Origin: an uncultured Bacteroidota bacterium
GTDB taxonomy: Bacteria; Bacteroidota; Bacteroidia; Bacteroidales; P3
Reading direction: 5' to 3'
Assembly (NCBI GenBank): GCA_902777005.1
Contig: CACYSB010000005.1
Span: 62,001 to 126,000 of the forward strand
DNA length: 64,000 nucleotides
In this document: positions 27,307 through 35,462 of the stretch, piece by piece
Numbering within the stretch: position 1 is the first letter of the stretch
How the letters are laid out: every line of letters starts with the position of its first letter
Notes under the pieces: generated by a model
Seen by the model: the letters and a program-made list of their open reading frames with translations, nothing else
Databases searched by the model: none
What the model was told of the DNA's origin: nothing
Position numbers and translations under genes: made by a program

Positions 27307-27720
27307 ATGCATCAGGAATACACAGTTATAGAAGGCGACTTCGTCAATGCCGGCAAGGCCTCGAGTTCGGTGAAGAAGACACTGAAGCAGCTCAACGTGA
27401 ACCCGCAGGTGGTGAAGCGTGTCGTCGTGGCCCTCTACGAGGCCGAGGTGAACGCCATAGCCCATGCCTACGGCGGCAAGGTGATAGTCGACATAGACCC
27501 AGACAAGATAAAGATGGTGGTGGCCGACAAGGGCCCCGGCATACCCGACATAGCGCTTGCCATGCAGGAGGGCTACAGCACTGCGCGCCCCGAAGTGCGC
27601 GACATGGGCTTCGGCGCCGGCATGGGCTTGCCCAACATGCAGAAGAATGTCGACAAGATGAACGTCACCAGCGAGGTGGGCGTAGGCACCACCGTGGAGA
27701 TGGAAGTGAACTTCCAGTAG
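27307..27720 (+). CDS. HATPase (RsbW/anti-sigma-like) domain protein
   Basis: The 137-residue GHKL ATPase has an N box AEVNAIAHAYGG, a G1 box DKGPGIPD, a G2 box GFGAGMGLPNMQKNVD and a final GTTVEMEV strand. It resembles serine-kinase anti-sigma factors and the HATPases that accompany hydrogenase-like sensors. Neighbouring DRTGG and [FeFe]-hydrogenase-like genes suggest a redox or hydrogen signalling module rather than classical stress control. No sigma factor or anti-anti-sigma partner is adjacent. Confidence 0.85.
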   Translation: MHQEYTVIEGDFVNAGKASSSVKKTLKQLNVNPQVVKRVVVALYEAEVNAIAHAYGGKVIVDIDPDKIKMVVADKGPGIPDIALAMQEGYSTARPEVRDMGFGAGMGLPNMQKNVDKMNVTSEVGVGTTVEMEVNFQ

Positions 27721-27752
27721 TTAGTAGACAATAGATAAGTAGATAAGAAGAC

Positions 27753-29117
27753 ATGGCTTTTTACCACGCTTTACAGGTTGAGGAGGAGCGCTGCATAGGC
27801 TGTTCGCGCTGCATGAAGATATGCCCGACAGAGGCTATACGCATCCACGGCGGCAAGGCTGCCATTCAGGAGCACCGCTGCATCGACTGCGGCAAGTGCT
27901 ACGAGGTATGCCCGGCACAGTCTATCAGCATCAAGGACGATGACTTCGAGATGTTCCGCCGCTATCCTCATTCTGTGGCGTTGTTGCCGGCGGTGTTCAT
28001 GGGGCAGTTCCCCGACGAGATAAGTGTCTCCAAGGTCTATGCCACTCTCTATGAGCTGGGCTTCGCCCATGTGATGGAGGTGGAGTCTGCCGCCTCTATC
28101 TACCGTGACGTGAAGGAGAAGTACGCTCGAGAGCATACGGATATCAGGCCGCTGATATCGTCGTTCTGCCCTGCAATCGTGCGCCTGATACAGATTAAGT
28201 ACCCGTCGTTGACGGAGAACATCATGCCCATCAAGGTGCCACTGGATATCAGCGCCATGTACGCTCTGCAGGAGCTGCTGAGCCGAGGCATACCGCGCGA
28301 GGAGATAGGTCTGTTCTATATTACGCCGTGTGCCGCCAAGGTGTCGGCCGTGAAGGCCCCTGTGGGCGAGGAGAAGAGCATCATCGACGGCGTCATCAAT
28401 ATGAATATGCTGTTCAACCGTGTTTACAAGCAGATTAAGGACAACGGCAAGAACCACCAGTACCCGCCGCTGACACGCCAGCGCCTCAGTGCCGACGCCA
28501 TCCTCTCGACCCTCACCAACGGCGAACGCCGCATATGTACCGCCAAGCGCAGCTATTCGATAGACGGCATAGAGAATGTCATGGACTTCCTAGACAAGCT
28601 TGAGAACGACGAGGTGGAGGGCGTGGAGTTCCTCGAGCTGAGGGCTTGCGACCAGAGCTGCGCCGGTGCACTGCTGAGCTGCGACAACCGCTTCCTTTGC
28701 GGCGAACGCATGTATGCCCGCGCCCGCAAGGCCGCCGAGCGTGAGCGCAACGGCGAGATGCCGCGCGACCGCGAGATGGAGAAATACAAAGAATATCTGG
28801 TTGAGAATGCTTTTGTCGACGAAGTGCAGCCCCGCTCCATGCTCATCCTCGACGAGGACCGCAAGAAGGCTTTCGAGAAGATGGAGAAGATAGAGAAGAT
28901 GAAAGAGCACCTGCCGCAGATTGACTGCGGCGTGTGCGGTGCGCCTACATGCGAGGCTTTCGCCACCGATGTGGTATGTGGCCAGGCCGACCTGCACCAG
29001 TGCGTCTTCTATCGCCTGCACCTCGAGGCAAAGGGCAAGATGACCCTCCACGAGGGGCGCACCAACATGTATTCTGTGTGGGGCGACGACCGCATCAGCG
29101 GCGAGATAGAAGTGTAA
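27753..29117 (+). CDS. [FeFe]-hydrogenase-like, probably sensory, iron-sulfur protein
   Basis: The 454-residue protein has two N-terminal ferredoxin motifs (CIGCSRCMKIC near 14-24, CIDCGKCYEVC near 43-53), then a hydrogenase large-subunit C-terminal-type domain and a final 4Fe-4S domain (CGVCGAPTCEAF near 392, with a later Cys in LHQC). The H-cluster motifs are altered. L1 reads SSFCP, keeping the ligand Cys but with Phe where catalytic enzymes have the proton-relay Cys; L2 is TPCAAK; L3 is RACDQSCAG. Four potential H-subcluster Cys ligands remain, so cofactor binding is plausible but fast turnover is not. This fits sensory/regulatory hydrogenase relatives. It closes the DRTGG-HATPase operon. 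Confidence 0.82.
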   Translation: MAFYHALQVEEERCIGCSRCMKICPTEAIRIHGGKAAIQEHRCIDCGKCYEVCPAQSISIKDDDFEMFRRYPHSVALLPAVFMGQFPDEISVSKVYATLYELGFAHVMEVESAASIYRDVKEKYAREHTDIRPLISSFCPAIVRLIQIKYPSLTENIMPIKVPLDISAMYALQELLSRGIPREEIGLFYITPCAAKVSAVKAPVGEEKSIIDGVINMNMLFNRVYKQIKDNGKNHQYPPLTRQRLSADAILSTLTNGERRICTAKRSYSIDGIENVMDFLDKLENDEVEGVEFLELRACDQSCAGALLSCDNRFLCGERMYARARKAAERERNGEMPRDREMEKYKEYLVENAFVDEVQPRSMLILDEDRKKAFEKMEKIEKMKEHLPQIDCGVCGAPTCEAFATDVVCGQADLHQCVFYRLHLEAKGKMTLHEGRTNMYSVWGDDRISGEIEV

Positions 29118-29122
29118 TAATA

Positions 29123-31036
29123 TTAGTTTTCAGGAATGGGCACGGTGATGAACTCGCCGTGCTCTTTTATATGCTCCGCCAACTCACGGTAGAAGCGGTG
29201 GCGGCTCAGGGTATTGGCGTTGCCCACTATTATCAGCTTCATACGCGCGCGTGTTATGGCCACGTTCATTCGGCGCAGGTCGCGCAGGAAGCCTATGTTG
29301 CCGTCGGCATTGTCGCGCACAAGGCTGATGACTATCACGTCGCGCTCCTGCCCCTGGAAGCCGTCGACGGTGCCCACGGTGATGTGGCGCTTGAGCTTGC
29401 GGAAGTAGTGCTGCATCTTGAGCAGTCGCCGTATCAGGCGAGCCTGACCGCGGTAGGGGGTGATGACGCCGAAGTCCACACGCTCGCTCTCTACACGTTG
29501 CGGCGATATCATCTCGATGTAGTCGCGCAGCGTGTGAATGACAAGCCTCGCCTCCTGGCTGTTGCTGAGGCTCATGTTGCGCCCCTGCCGTTCCTCGTAG
29601 GTTAGCGCCGAGGTGTCGAGCCATGTGAGCGGCGTGTCCAACGGGCTCACTTGGCGATGCGCCACGTCGGTCGCGGCCTGCAACTGGCCGTGATAGAACC
29701 AGCGCGACGGGAAGCTCATGATGTCTTCGTTCATGCGGTACTGAACGGTGAGCAGGTTGACGCACTGGGGCCACAGCTTCACCACGCGCTGCATCAGCGT
29801 GTCGGCCAGGCCTCCTTTGGCCGCAGCCATGCTCTTCACCGTCGGAGGCAGCTGCTGGTGGTCGCCGCTCATCACGACACGGTCGGCCCTCAGTATGGCT
29901 GCCCAGCAGGCTGGCTCCAGAGCCTGCGCCGCCTCGTCGATGAAGAGGGTGCTGAAACGCCGCCGCTCCATGATGCGGTAGGCGCTGCCTATCAGCGTGC
30001 AGCTCACCACGCGGGCCTGCTCGAAGAGGTCGGCGTTTATCTTTATCTCCAGCTCTGTCTCACGCAGGCGCAGACGGTGTGCCTGCTCGCCTTTGGCGCC
30101 GTCGCGGAGCGTCTTGCGTATGTTCCACAGCTCGTGGTAGTCGGGGTGCGAGGCGTAGCGCCGCTCGTAGCTGCAGTCGAGCATCTCGTCGCTCATGCGC
30201 AAGGGGTTGCCCACGCGCAGCACATGTATGCCGCGCCGCATCAGCTGCTCGCTGATCCAGTCTACGGCGGCGTTGCTCGGGGCGCACACCAGCACCTGCG
30301 TCTCGCGCTGCAGGGTCTCTATGATGGCTTCCACCAGCGTGGTGGTCTTGCCCGTTCCCGGAGGACCGTGCACTATGGCCACCTCCTGGCATTCCACTAC
30401 CTTCTGTATGGCATCCTGCTGGCTGCGGTTGAGCCAAGGGAACGACAGCTGCGGCAGCGTGCGGAACGACGGCGGCCGGTTGCCCACCAGCACGTCGCGC
30501 ACCCTCACGAAACGCTCGTCTTCCTTGCGGGCGGCCTCGTGCAGCGCCTCGCTCATGACGCGGTAGCTGGTATTGTCCACTCCCAGCTGCAGGCCCAACA
30601 GCTGCCGCTGCGCAACGTCGCGGATGCTCTGCTCCGCAGCCTTCGACGGCAGGCTGACGGTGATGTTGCCGTCGACCACATGCTCGATGTAGCACATGTG
30701 CGGCAGCTCCTTCAGCGTGTCGCCAGCCATGTAGTACAGCGCCACCGGCTTGCCGGGTTCGAACTCCTGCTCCACCTCGTCTTCGTCGACATCGTAGTGC
30801 AGGTCCAGCGTCAGCTGCCCAAGGGGGTTGTAGGCCGTGTTGCCGAGCCTTATGGGGTAGCGGCGCGGCCGTTCGCCACGCTTCTCCTCTTCGAGCTCCA
30901 GCGCCACAAGTTCGCGCAGATGTGCAAAATATGTGCCTACGTTTGTCAGAGTCTGTCTGTTTTTGCGCTGCAAAGATAAGAAATAAAATCGAATCACCTG
31001 CTGTTGCTCATGTAATGCCGCACACGTGGTACCCAT
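29123..31036 (-). CDS. DNA2/IGHMBP2-like superfamily 1 helicase
   Basis: About 637 residues from this ATG. The SF1B helicase motifs are VHGPPGTGKTTTLVEAI (motif I), VCAPSNAAVDWISEQL (Ia), FIDEAAQALEPACW (II, DEAA), VMSGDHQQLPPTVKS (III), LLTVQYRMNEDI (IV), GTVDGFQGQERDVIVISLVR (V) and NVAITRARMKLIIVGN (VI). Such proteins are AAA-type RNA/DNA helicases related to IGHMBP2. The start is doubtful: the family-like sequence begins near TNVGTYFAHLRELVALE, about 29 codons after the ATG at 31036, with no ATG there, and a TATCTTTG promoter box (30971-30978) lies inside the N-terminal extension. It converges with the hydrogenase-like gene six bases apart. Confidence 0.88.
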   Translation of the reverse strand: MGTTCAALHEQQQVIRFYFLSLQRKNRQTLTNVGTYFAHLRELVALELEEEKRGERPRRYPIRLGNTAYNPLGQLTLDLHYDVDEDEVEQEFEPGKPVALYYMAGDTLKELPHMCYIEHVVDGNITVSLPSKAAEQSIRDVAQRQLLGLQLGVDNTSYRVMSEALHEAARKEDERFVRVRDVLVGNRPPSFRTLPQLSFPWLNRSQQDAIQKVVECQEVAIVHGPPGTGKTTTLVEAIIETLQRETQVLVCAPSNAAVDWISEQLMRRGIHVLRVGNPLRMSDEMLDCSYERRYASHPDYHELWNIRKTLRDGAKGEQAHRLRLRETELEIKINADLFEQARVVSCTLIGSAYRIMERRRFSTLFIDEAAQALEPACWAAILRADRVVMSGDHQQLPPTVKSMAAAKGGLADTLMQRVVKLWPQCVNLLTVQYRMNEDIMSFPSRWFYHGQLQAATDVAHRQVSPLDTPLTWLDTSALTYEERQGRNMSLSNSQEARLVIHTLRDYIEMISPQRVESERVDFGVITPYRGQARLIRRLLKMQHYFRKLKRHITVGTVDGFQGQERDVIVISLVRDNADGNIGFLRDLRRMNVAITRARMKLIIVGNANTLSRHRFYRELAEHIKEHGEFITVPIPEN

Positions 31037-31160
31037 CTCCGTCTCCGCTTCGACTCCTCTCCGACCTCTCTCCGACAAAAAACCGATAAACAACCGGTGA
31101 ACAGTCGGAGCGGGTACGGAGCGGGTACGGGGCGGTAACGAACAGGTATAATATAAACCA
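31037..31160. repeat. intergenic 11-bp-period repeat (third copy) and tandem GGAGCGGGTAC
   Basis: Contains CTCTCCGAC, then the 11-mers AAAAAACCGAT, AAACAACCGGT and GAACAGTCGGA, then GCGGGTACGGA and GCGGGTACGGG repeated. It matches the 25048 copy over about 40 bases. No gene is seen. Confidence 0.65.
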
Positions 31161-31280
31161 CCCCCCAAAATATTTCTATTTCTGAATTCCGGTTTTTTTT
31201 TATTTTTACAGATTGTAGTATTAGTTGGTGTGTTATGTAATTGTGTGTAGAGTAGGTATTTATGTCAGCACATATATATT

Positions 31281-31407
31281 ATGGATCGAAAAGAAAAAAA
31301 AAGTGTATAAATCGCCGAGGCTGACCACGGTGGTTTTCAGGACAGAACGAGGCTATGCCGCCAGCCTGACGAATGACGCCAAGACCTTTATCCTGACGCA
31401 CAAATAA
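31281..31407 (+). pseudogene. small Bacteroidales peptide gene broken at a poly-A tract
   Basis: An ATG at 31281 begins MDRKEKK and is then closed by a stop because of a run of nine A (31294-31302). If one A is removed the frame continues VYKSPRLTTVVF, RTERGYAASL, to TAA at 31405, about 41 residues. The KSPxLTVVxFxxERGxAAS layout is typical of short Bacteroidales proteins of unknown function. The break could be a sequencing or assembly error, slippage expression, or real decay. Confidence 0.45.
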
Positions 31408-31476
31408 TCCCCGACTACACTATAGCGTGACGGAGTATATAAGAAAGTTGCCGGAGCGCATTGTAAAAAATTATGG

Positions 31477-31512
31477 GCCGCCATGCAATAAAGCATGGCG
31501 GCTTGCGTTTAT
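31477..31512 (+). terminator. hairpin, probable terminator before aspS
   Basis: GCCGCCATGC - AATAAA - GCATGGCGGC is a perfect 10-bp stem, followed by TTGCGTTTATTATT. It lies between the small peptide ORF and aspS, and only 34 bases before the aspS start, so it may act as an attenuator. Confidence 0.5.
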
Positions 31513-31545
31513 TATTGGTTCTATAGATAAAAATATAAACGAGAT

Positions 31546-33303
31546 ATGTACAGGACTAATACTTGCGGCGAGTTGCGTCTCGCCAATGTGGGACAGACAG
31601 TGACCCTCGCCGGTTGGGTGCAGCGTTCGCGCGACCTCGGCGGCATGACCTTTGTCGACCTGCGCGACCGCTACGGCATCACGCAGCTGGCTTTCAACAT
31701 GGAAACCAACGCCCCCCTCTGCGAGCAGGCTCGCAAGCTCGGGCGCGAATACGTCATACAGGTGACCGGCAAGGTCATCGAGCGCAGCTCCAAGAATACC
31801 AAGATTCCTACTGGAGAGATTGAGATAGAGGTGGCTACCCTTAATATCCTCAACGAGGCCAAGGTGCCGCCCTTCACCATCGAGGATCAGAGCGACGGTG
31901 GCGACGACCTGCGCATGAAGTACCGCTACCTCGACATACGCCGCAATCCGGTGCGCAACAATCTCATCATGCGCCACAAGATGGCTATGCTTGTGCGCAA
32001 CTACCTCTCCGACCGCGACTTCCTTGAGATAGAGACCCCCATGCTCATCAAGAGCACCCCCGAGGGTGCCCGCGACTTCGTGGTGCCCAGCCGCATGAAC
32101 CCCGGCGAGTTCTACGCCCTGCCGCAATCGCCGCAGCAGTACAAGCAGCTGCTCATGGTGGCTGGCATGGACCGCTACTTCCAGATTGTGCGCTGCTTCC
32201 GCGACGAGGACCTGCGCGCCGACCGCCAGCCTGAGTTTACACAGATTGACTGTGAGATGAGCTTTGTGCATCAGGAGGACGTGCTCAACATGTTCGAAGG
32301 TCTCGCCAAGCACCTCTTCAAGGAGATGAAGGGCATAGAGTTCGACAAGTTCCCCCGCATGACCTGGCACGACGCCATGCGCCTCTACGGCTCCGACAAG
32401 CCGGATATCCGCTTTGGCATGGAGTTCAAGGAGGTCACCGACGTGGTCAAGGGTCACGGCTTCGGCCTCTTCGACGGCAGCGAGCTGGTGGTGGGCATTG
32501 TGGCTCCCGGCTGCGCAGAATACACACGCAAGCAGCTCGACGCGCTGACGGACTTTGTCAAGCGTCCGCAGGTGGGCGCCGGCGGCATGGTGTACATAAA
32601 ATACAACGCCGACGGCAGCTTCAAGAGCTCGGTGGACAAGTTCTACGACGCCGAGGCCCTCAAGGCCATTGCCGACAAGATGGGTGCTAAGCCCGGCGAC
32701 CTGATGCTGCTGCTCTGCGGCCCCGCCATGAAGACGCGCACCCAGCTCTGCGCCCTGCGCCTCGAGATGGGCAACCAACTCGGTCTGCGCGACCCGCAGA
32801 AGTTCGCCCCTCTCTGGGTCATCGATTTCCCCCTGCTGGAATGGGACGACGAGACGCAGCGCTTCTATGCCATGCACCATCCATTCACGGCTCCCAAGCC
32901 CGAGGACGAGGCGCTGCTGGACGACCCCAGCCGCTGGGGCGACATACGTGCCAATGCTTACGACATCGTGATGAACGGCACCGAGGTTGGTGGCGGCTCT
33001 ATCCGTATCCACGACCGCACCCTTCAGAACAAGATGTTCCATACCCTCGGCTTCACCGACGAGAGCGCCGCCGCACAGTTCGGCTTCCTCATGGATGCCT
33101 TCACCTACGGCGCGCCGCCGCATGCAGGCCTGGCCTTCGGCTTCGACCGCCTCTGCTCAATCTTCGCCGGCGCTGACTCTATACGCGACTTCATCGCCTT
33201 CCCGAAGAACAACTCCGGCCGCGACGTGATGAGCCAGTCACCGGCCCCAATCAGCGATGCCCAACTCGAGGAGCTCTGCATCCAAGTGAAAATTGAAAGT
33301 TGA
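31546..33303 (+). CDS. aspS: aspartyl-tRNA synthetase
   Basis: The 585-residue class IIb synthetase has an N-terminal OB-fold anticodon-binding domain ([22 protein letters not shown], residues 20-43), motif 1 around [20 protein letters not shown], motif 2 [26 protein letters not shown], the bacterial GAD insert (about 290-410) and motif 3 [10 protein letters not shown] near residue 530. The length and GAD domain mark the bacterial type. It charges tRNA-Asp in the cytoplasm. A terminator lies at 33361. Confidence 0.97.
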   Translation: MYRTNTCGELRLANVGQTVTLAGWVQRSRDLGGMTFVDLRDRYGITQLAFNMETNAPLCEQARKLGREYVIQVTGKVIERSSKNTKIPTGEIEIEVATLNILNEAKVPPFTIEDQSDGGDDLRMKYRYLDIRRNPVRNNLIMRHKMAMLVRNYLSDRDFLEIETPMLIKSTPEGARDFVVPSRMNPGEFYALPQSPQQYKQLLMVAGMDRYFQIVRCFRDEDLRADRQPEFTQIDCEMSFVHQEDVLNMFEGLAKHLFKEMKGIEFDKFPRMTWHDAMRLYGSDKPDIRFGMEFKEVTDVVKGHGFGLFDGSELVVGIVAPGCAEYTRKQLDALTDFVKRPQVGAGGMVYIKYNADGSFKSSVDKFYDAEALKAIADKMGAKPGDLMLLLCGPAMKTRTQLCALRLEMGNQLGLRDPQKFAPLWVIDFPLLEWDDETQRFYAMHHPFTAPKPEDEALLDDPSRWGDIRANAYDIVMNGTEVGGGSIRIHDRTLQNKMFHTLGFTDESAAAQFGFLMDAFTYGAPPHAGLAFGFDRLCSIFAGADSIRDFIAFPKNNSGRDVMSQSPAPISDAQLEELCIQVKIES

Positions 33304-33317
33304 AAATTCATGCGTCA

Positions 33318-33346
33318 GCCAATTCTCAATTCTCAATTCTCAATTT
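33318..33346. repeat. TTCTCAA 7-bp tandem repeat after aspS
   Basis: CAATTCTCAATTCTCAATTC continues as CTCAATTT: four tandem units with a 7-bp period. The unit also occurs in the flanks at 27242 and before the tRNA at 35341. Confidence 0.8.
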
Positions 33347-33360
33347 AATCAAGTCTATGC

Positions 33361-33412
33361 ACCTCCGCACATTGCCCCTGTCGTTGGCAGGAGTGGTGTG
33401 CGGAGGTTTTCT
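33361..33412 (+). terminator. aspS terminator
   Basis: ACCTCCGCAC ... GTGCGGAGGT forms a 10-bp stem with an internal 27-base loop that itself contains a TGTCGTTGGCA element, followed by TTTTCTT. It is 58 bases after the aspS stop. Confidence 0.65.
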
Positions 33413-33499
33413 TGCTATGGGAAACCTTGGACACGACAGCAATTGGTAGGCTTTTGCCCTTGTGTTGCTTACCGCATACTCGCTGCAGGTCCGTTTACG

Positions 33500-33608
33500 T
33501 AATAAACAAAGAGGCTGCTCGTTGCTGAGCGGCCTCTATGCCATTAATCCTAAAACAAAAATGGGCTCAAAAAGACTGTTTGTTCTCCATTTTCTGATTG
33601 CAAAAATA
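33500..33608 (-). ncRNA. candidate small RNA
   Basis: On the minus strand a TATTTTTG box (33601-33608) is followed about 65 bases later by a stem GAGGCCGCTC - AGCAAC - GAGCAGCCTC and CTTTGTTTATT, a terminator-like end. The only ORF in between is seven codons (MENKQSF). The transcript would be about 90-95 nt. The -33 box is weak. It could also be a decayed leader. Confidence 0.3.
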
Positions 33609-33685
33609 CAGCCTTTCCTGAGACCCCACAATAACCATTGTTGGTGATTTTATAAATTCCCTGATTTACAACACCCTGCCCCTAT

Positions 33686-33975
33686 CATGTAACCCGTAAC
33701 CTGTAACCCGTAACCTCTAACCATTAACCTTTAACCAGTAACCCGTAACCTGTAACCCGTAACCTGTAACCTCTAACCTGTAACCTGTAACCTCTAACCA
33801 GTAACCAGTAACCAGTAACCCGTAACCTGTAACCCGTAACCTGTAACCAGTAACCTTTAACCAGTAACCCGTAACCTGTAACCTCTAACCATTAACCCAT
33901 AACCTGTAACCTCTAACCTGTAACCCGTAACCTGTAACCTCTAACCATTAACCTTTAACCATTAACCATTAACCT
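33686..33975. repeat. about 290-bp TAACCNG heptamer satellite
   Basis: Almost uninterrupted 7-bp units of the forms TAACCTG, TAACCCG, TAACCTC, TAACCAG, TAACCAT and TAACCTT, roughly 40 units in head-to-tail order, running directly up to the stop codon of the UpxY-like gene. It looks telomere-like but is internal to a bacterial chromosome. Confidence 0.95.
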
Positions 33976-34494
33976 TTATTCCGACGGCGGCCGCAACTCG
34001 CTGCGCTTCACCTGTACCACGAATGAGATGTTCAGGGCCGATATCTGTACACTGAAATTGCCGTCCTTGCAGTCTTTGATTAGTCGCCCCTGCATACCGG
34101 CGAACTCGCCGCTTAGTATCGTCACCTCGGCCCCTTTGACCAGCTGGGCGGTCTCGTGCAGGTGTATCTTGCGCTGCGATGCCTCGAAGCGGCGGATGGC
34201 CTCTATCTCACGGTCAGGAACCTGTATGATGCTGTGGTTGCTGCTGACTATGGCTATGACCCCGCGGGTGGTGCGTGTTTGGAATATCTGTTTGTTGTTT
34301 ATGCGCACAAAAAGGTAGCAGGGGAACATAGGCTTCTCCGGCATGTCGTCTTTCTTGTGGCGACGGTCACGGACGGCAAGCAGAGGCAGGTAATATTCAA
34401 TGGGAGGTTCTGCTTCGGCGAATCGGTTGGCTACGAGGGTCTCTGCGCCGGAGCGAGTCATTACGGCAGCCCATGAGGGGGTGGAGGTCAGCAT
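33976..34494 (-). CDS. UpxY-family NusG-like transcription antiterminator
   Basis: The 172-residue protein has an N-terminal NGN domain (SWAAVMTRSGAETLVANRFAE, MPEKPMFPCYLFVRI, TRGVIAIV) and a C-terminal KOW domain (VKGAEVTILSGEFAGMQGRLI). UpxY proteins in Bacteroides travel with RNA polymerase and prevent early termination in the leader of a capsule operon. Here it is transcribed away from the polysaccharide locus, 3.2 kb from ugd, and lies downstream of the HhH gene with a 41-bp gap. It probably acts in trans, perhaps on the long leader upstream of ugd. The 3' end abuts the heptamer satellite. Confidence 0.85.
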   Translation of the reverse strand: MLTSTPSWAAVMTRSGAETLVANRFAEAEPPIEYYLPLLAVRDRRHKKDDMPEKPMFPCYLFVRINNKQIFQTRTTRGVIAIVSSNHSIIQVPDREIEAIRRFEASQRKIHLHETAQLVKGAEVTILSGEFAGMQGRLIKDCKDGNFSVQISALNISFVVQVKRSELRPPSE

Positions 34495-34535
34495 CGTTGT
34501 TGTCGTTTGGTGGGTATAACGCTCACCCTGAATAA

Positions 34536-35264
34536 TTATTGTGTTGCTGTGCTTTTAGCTTGTTCGCCGAAGTTGATGTATGGCAGCAGTCGTGCCAGGG
34601 TGGTGTCGGACATGGATGGAACGGCCCGTAGGTCGTCGGCTGTGTGGAAGGTCACGCCACGGTTGCGTAGCTTGATGATGTCGCGCGCCTGGTAATACTC
34701 AATATAAGGGTGTTTTATGAGTTGCTTTAGCTCTATGGTGTTGATGTCTATCTGGCGGATATCCGTGGTGTCAAGGGTCAGCGAAGGGGCTATGTGGTCG
34801 AGCAGCTCTTGGGTGAAGCCGTAGACTTCAAGCAACTGCCCTATGTTGGTGAAGCCTCCGAGGCGGTCTCGATAGCGTACTATCCGGCGTGCGTAGGCAG
34901 GCCCTATGCCGTGTAACAACTGCAGGGTGAGAGTGTCGGCACTGTTGAGCTCAACGACAAGCGGCTGTCGGCGTGTCGGCGCATGTCCCGGGCTGTACAT
35001 GTTGCTATCGAGGGTGCGATAACTATTAGTGCGTTTTTCCTGTAACTTTCTATCACTGCTTTTGTTATTGTTGTTGCGGTATTCTGTGCCTTTGTAACGG
35101 GGCGATTTTTTGATATAGCTGGCTTCTATGGTATCTGTTTCACTCGCCTCCGGCGTATGGCGCGACGAAAAAAATCCTATAGCCATTATCAGCAGCAACG
35201 ACACTGATACCCAGATGATACCAATCCATTGTGAGTGAGTGAAACCTTTTCTCCCGTTGCCCAT
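34536..35264 (-). CDS. membrane-anchored ComEA-like helix-hairpin-helix protein
   Basis: The 242-residue protein has one N-terminal transmembrane segment (IIWVSVSLLLIMAIGFF, about 13-30), a basic, polar linker (35-100) and tandem helix-hairpin-helix units: LNSADTLTLQLLHGIGPAYARRIVRYRDRLGGF, then IDINTIELKQLIKHPYIEYYQARDIIKLR and AVPSMSDTTLARLLPYINF. HhH repeats of this type bind DNA without sequence specificity, as in ComEA. Role in DNA uptake is not shown. The UpxY-like gene is immediately downstream. Confidence 0.82.
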   Translation of the reverse strand: MGNGRKGFTHSQWIGIIWVSVSLLLIMAIGFFSSRHTPEASETDTIEASYIKKSPRYKGTEYRNNNNKSSDRKLQEKRTNSYRTLDSNMYSPGHAPTRRQPLVVELNSADTLTLQLLHGIGPAYARRIVRYRDRLGGFTNIGQLLEVYGFTQELLDHIAPSLTLDTTDIRQIDINTIELKQLIKHPYIEYYQARDIIKLRNRGVTFHTADDLRAVPSMSDTTLARLLPYINFGEQAKSTATQ

Positions 35265-35276
35265 TTGAAGAAAAAT

Positions 35277-35307
35277 TTTGTCAGTCTAAAAAAATGTTGT
35301 ACTTTTG
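35277..35307 (+). promoter_or_regulatory. promoter of tRNA-Val(CAC)
   Basis: TTTG (35277-35280), 19 bp, TACTTTTG (35300-35307). The tRNA begins about 75 bases after the expected start, and a 7-bp-period repeat (35341-35384) fills most of the leader. Confidence 0.75.
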
Positions 35308-35340
35308 CACCCGCTTTCGAGAGACGAGAGCTATGGGAAT

Positions 35341-35384
35341 CTCAATTGCCAATTATCAATTCTCAATTGTCAATTCTCAATTTG
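35341..35384. repeat. AATTCTCAATTG-type repeat in the tRNA leader
   Basis: Units CAATTGC, CAATTAT, CAATTCT, CAATTGT, CAATTCT and CAATTTG run in tandem with a 7-bp period between the promoter and the tRNA-Val gene. Confidence 0.8.
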
Positions 35385-35387
35385 CAA

Positions 35388-35462
35388 GGTCTGTTAGCTC
35401 AGTTGGTTCAGAGCGCTTCCTTCACACGGAAGAGGTCGAGAGTTCGAATCTCCCACAGACCA
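35388..35462 (+). tRNA. tRNA-Val (anticodon CAC)
   Basis: The 75-nt cloverleaf has acceptor GGTCTGT/ACAGACC, D-arm AGCTCAGTTGGTT, anticodon arm CTTCC-TTCACAC-GGAAG (anticodon CAC) and T-arm GAGTTCGAATCTC. CCA is not encoded. The stop codon of the DUF6266 ORF on the other strand lies inside this gene. Confidence 0.93.

Noticed and set aside
29651..30979. 442-codon plus-strand ORF
   Set aside because: Antisense to the helicase gene, with no start context and no recognisable domain.
31471..33123. 550-codon minus-strand ORF
   Set aside because: Fully antisense to aspS, which has all class II synthetase motifs.
33686..33975. TAACCTG array considered as a chromosome or plasmid telomere
   Set aside because: It is internal, flanked on both sides by genes and by ordinary sequence, and mixed in unit sequence.
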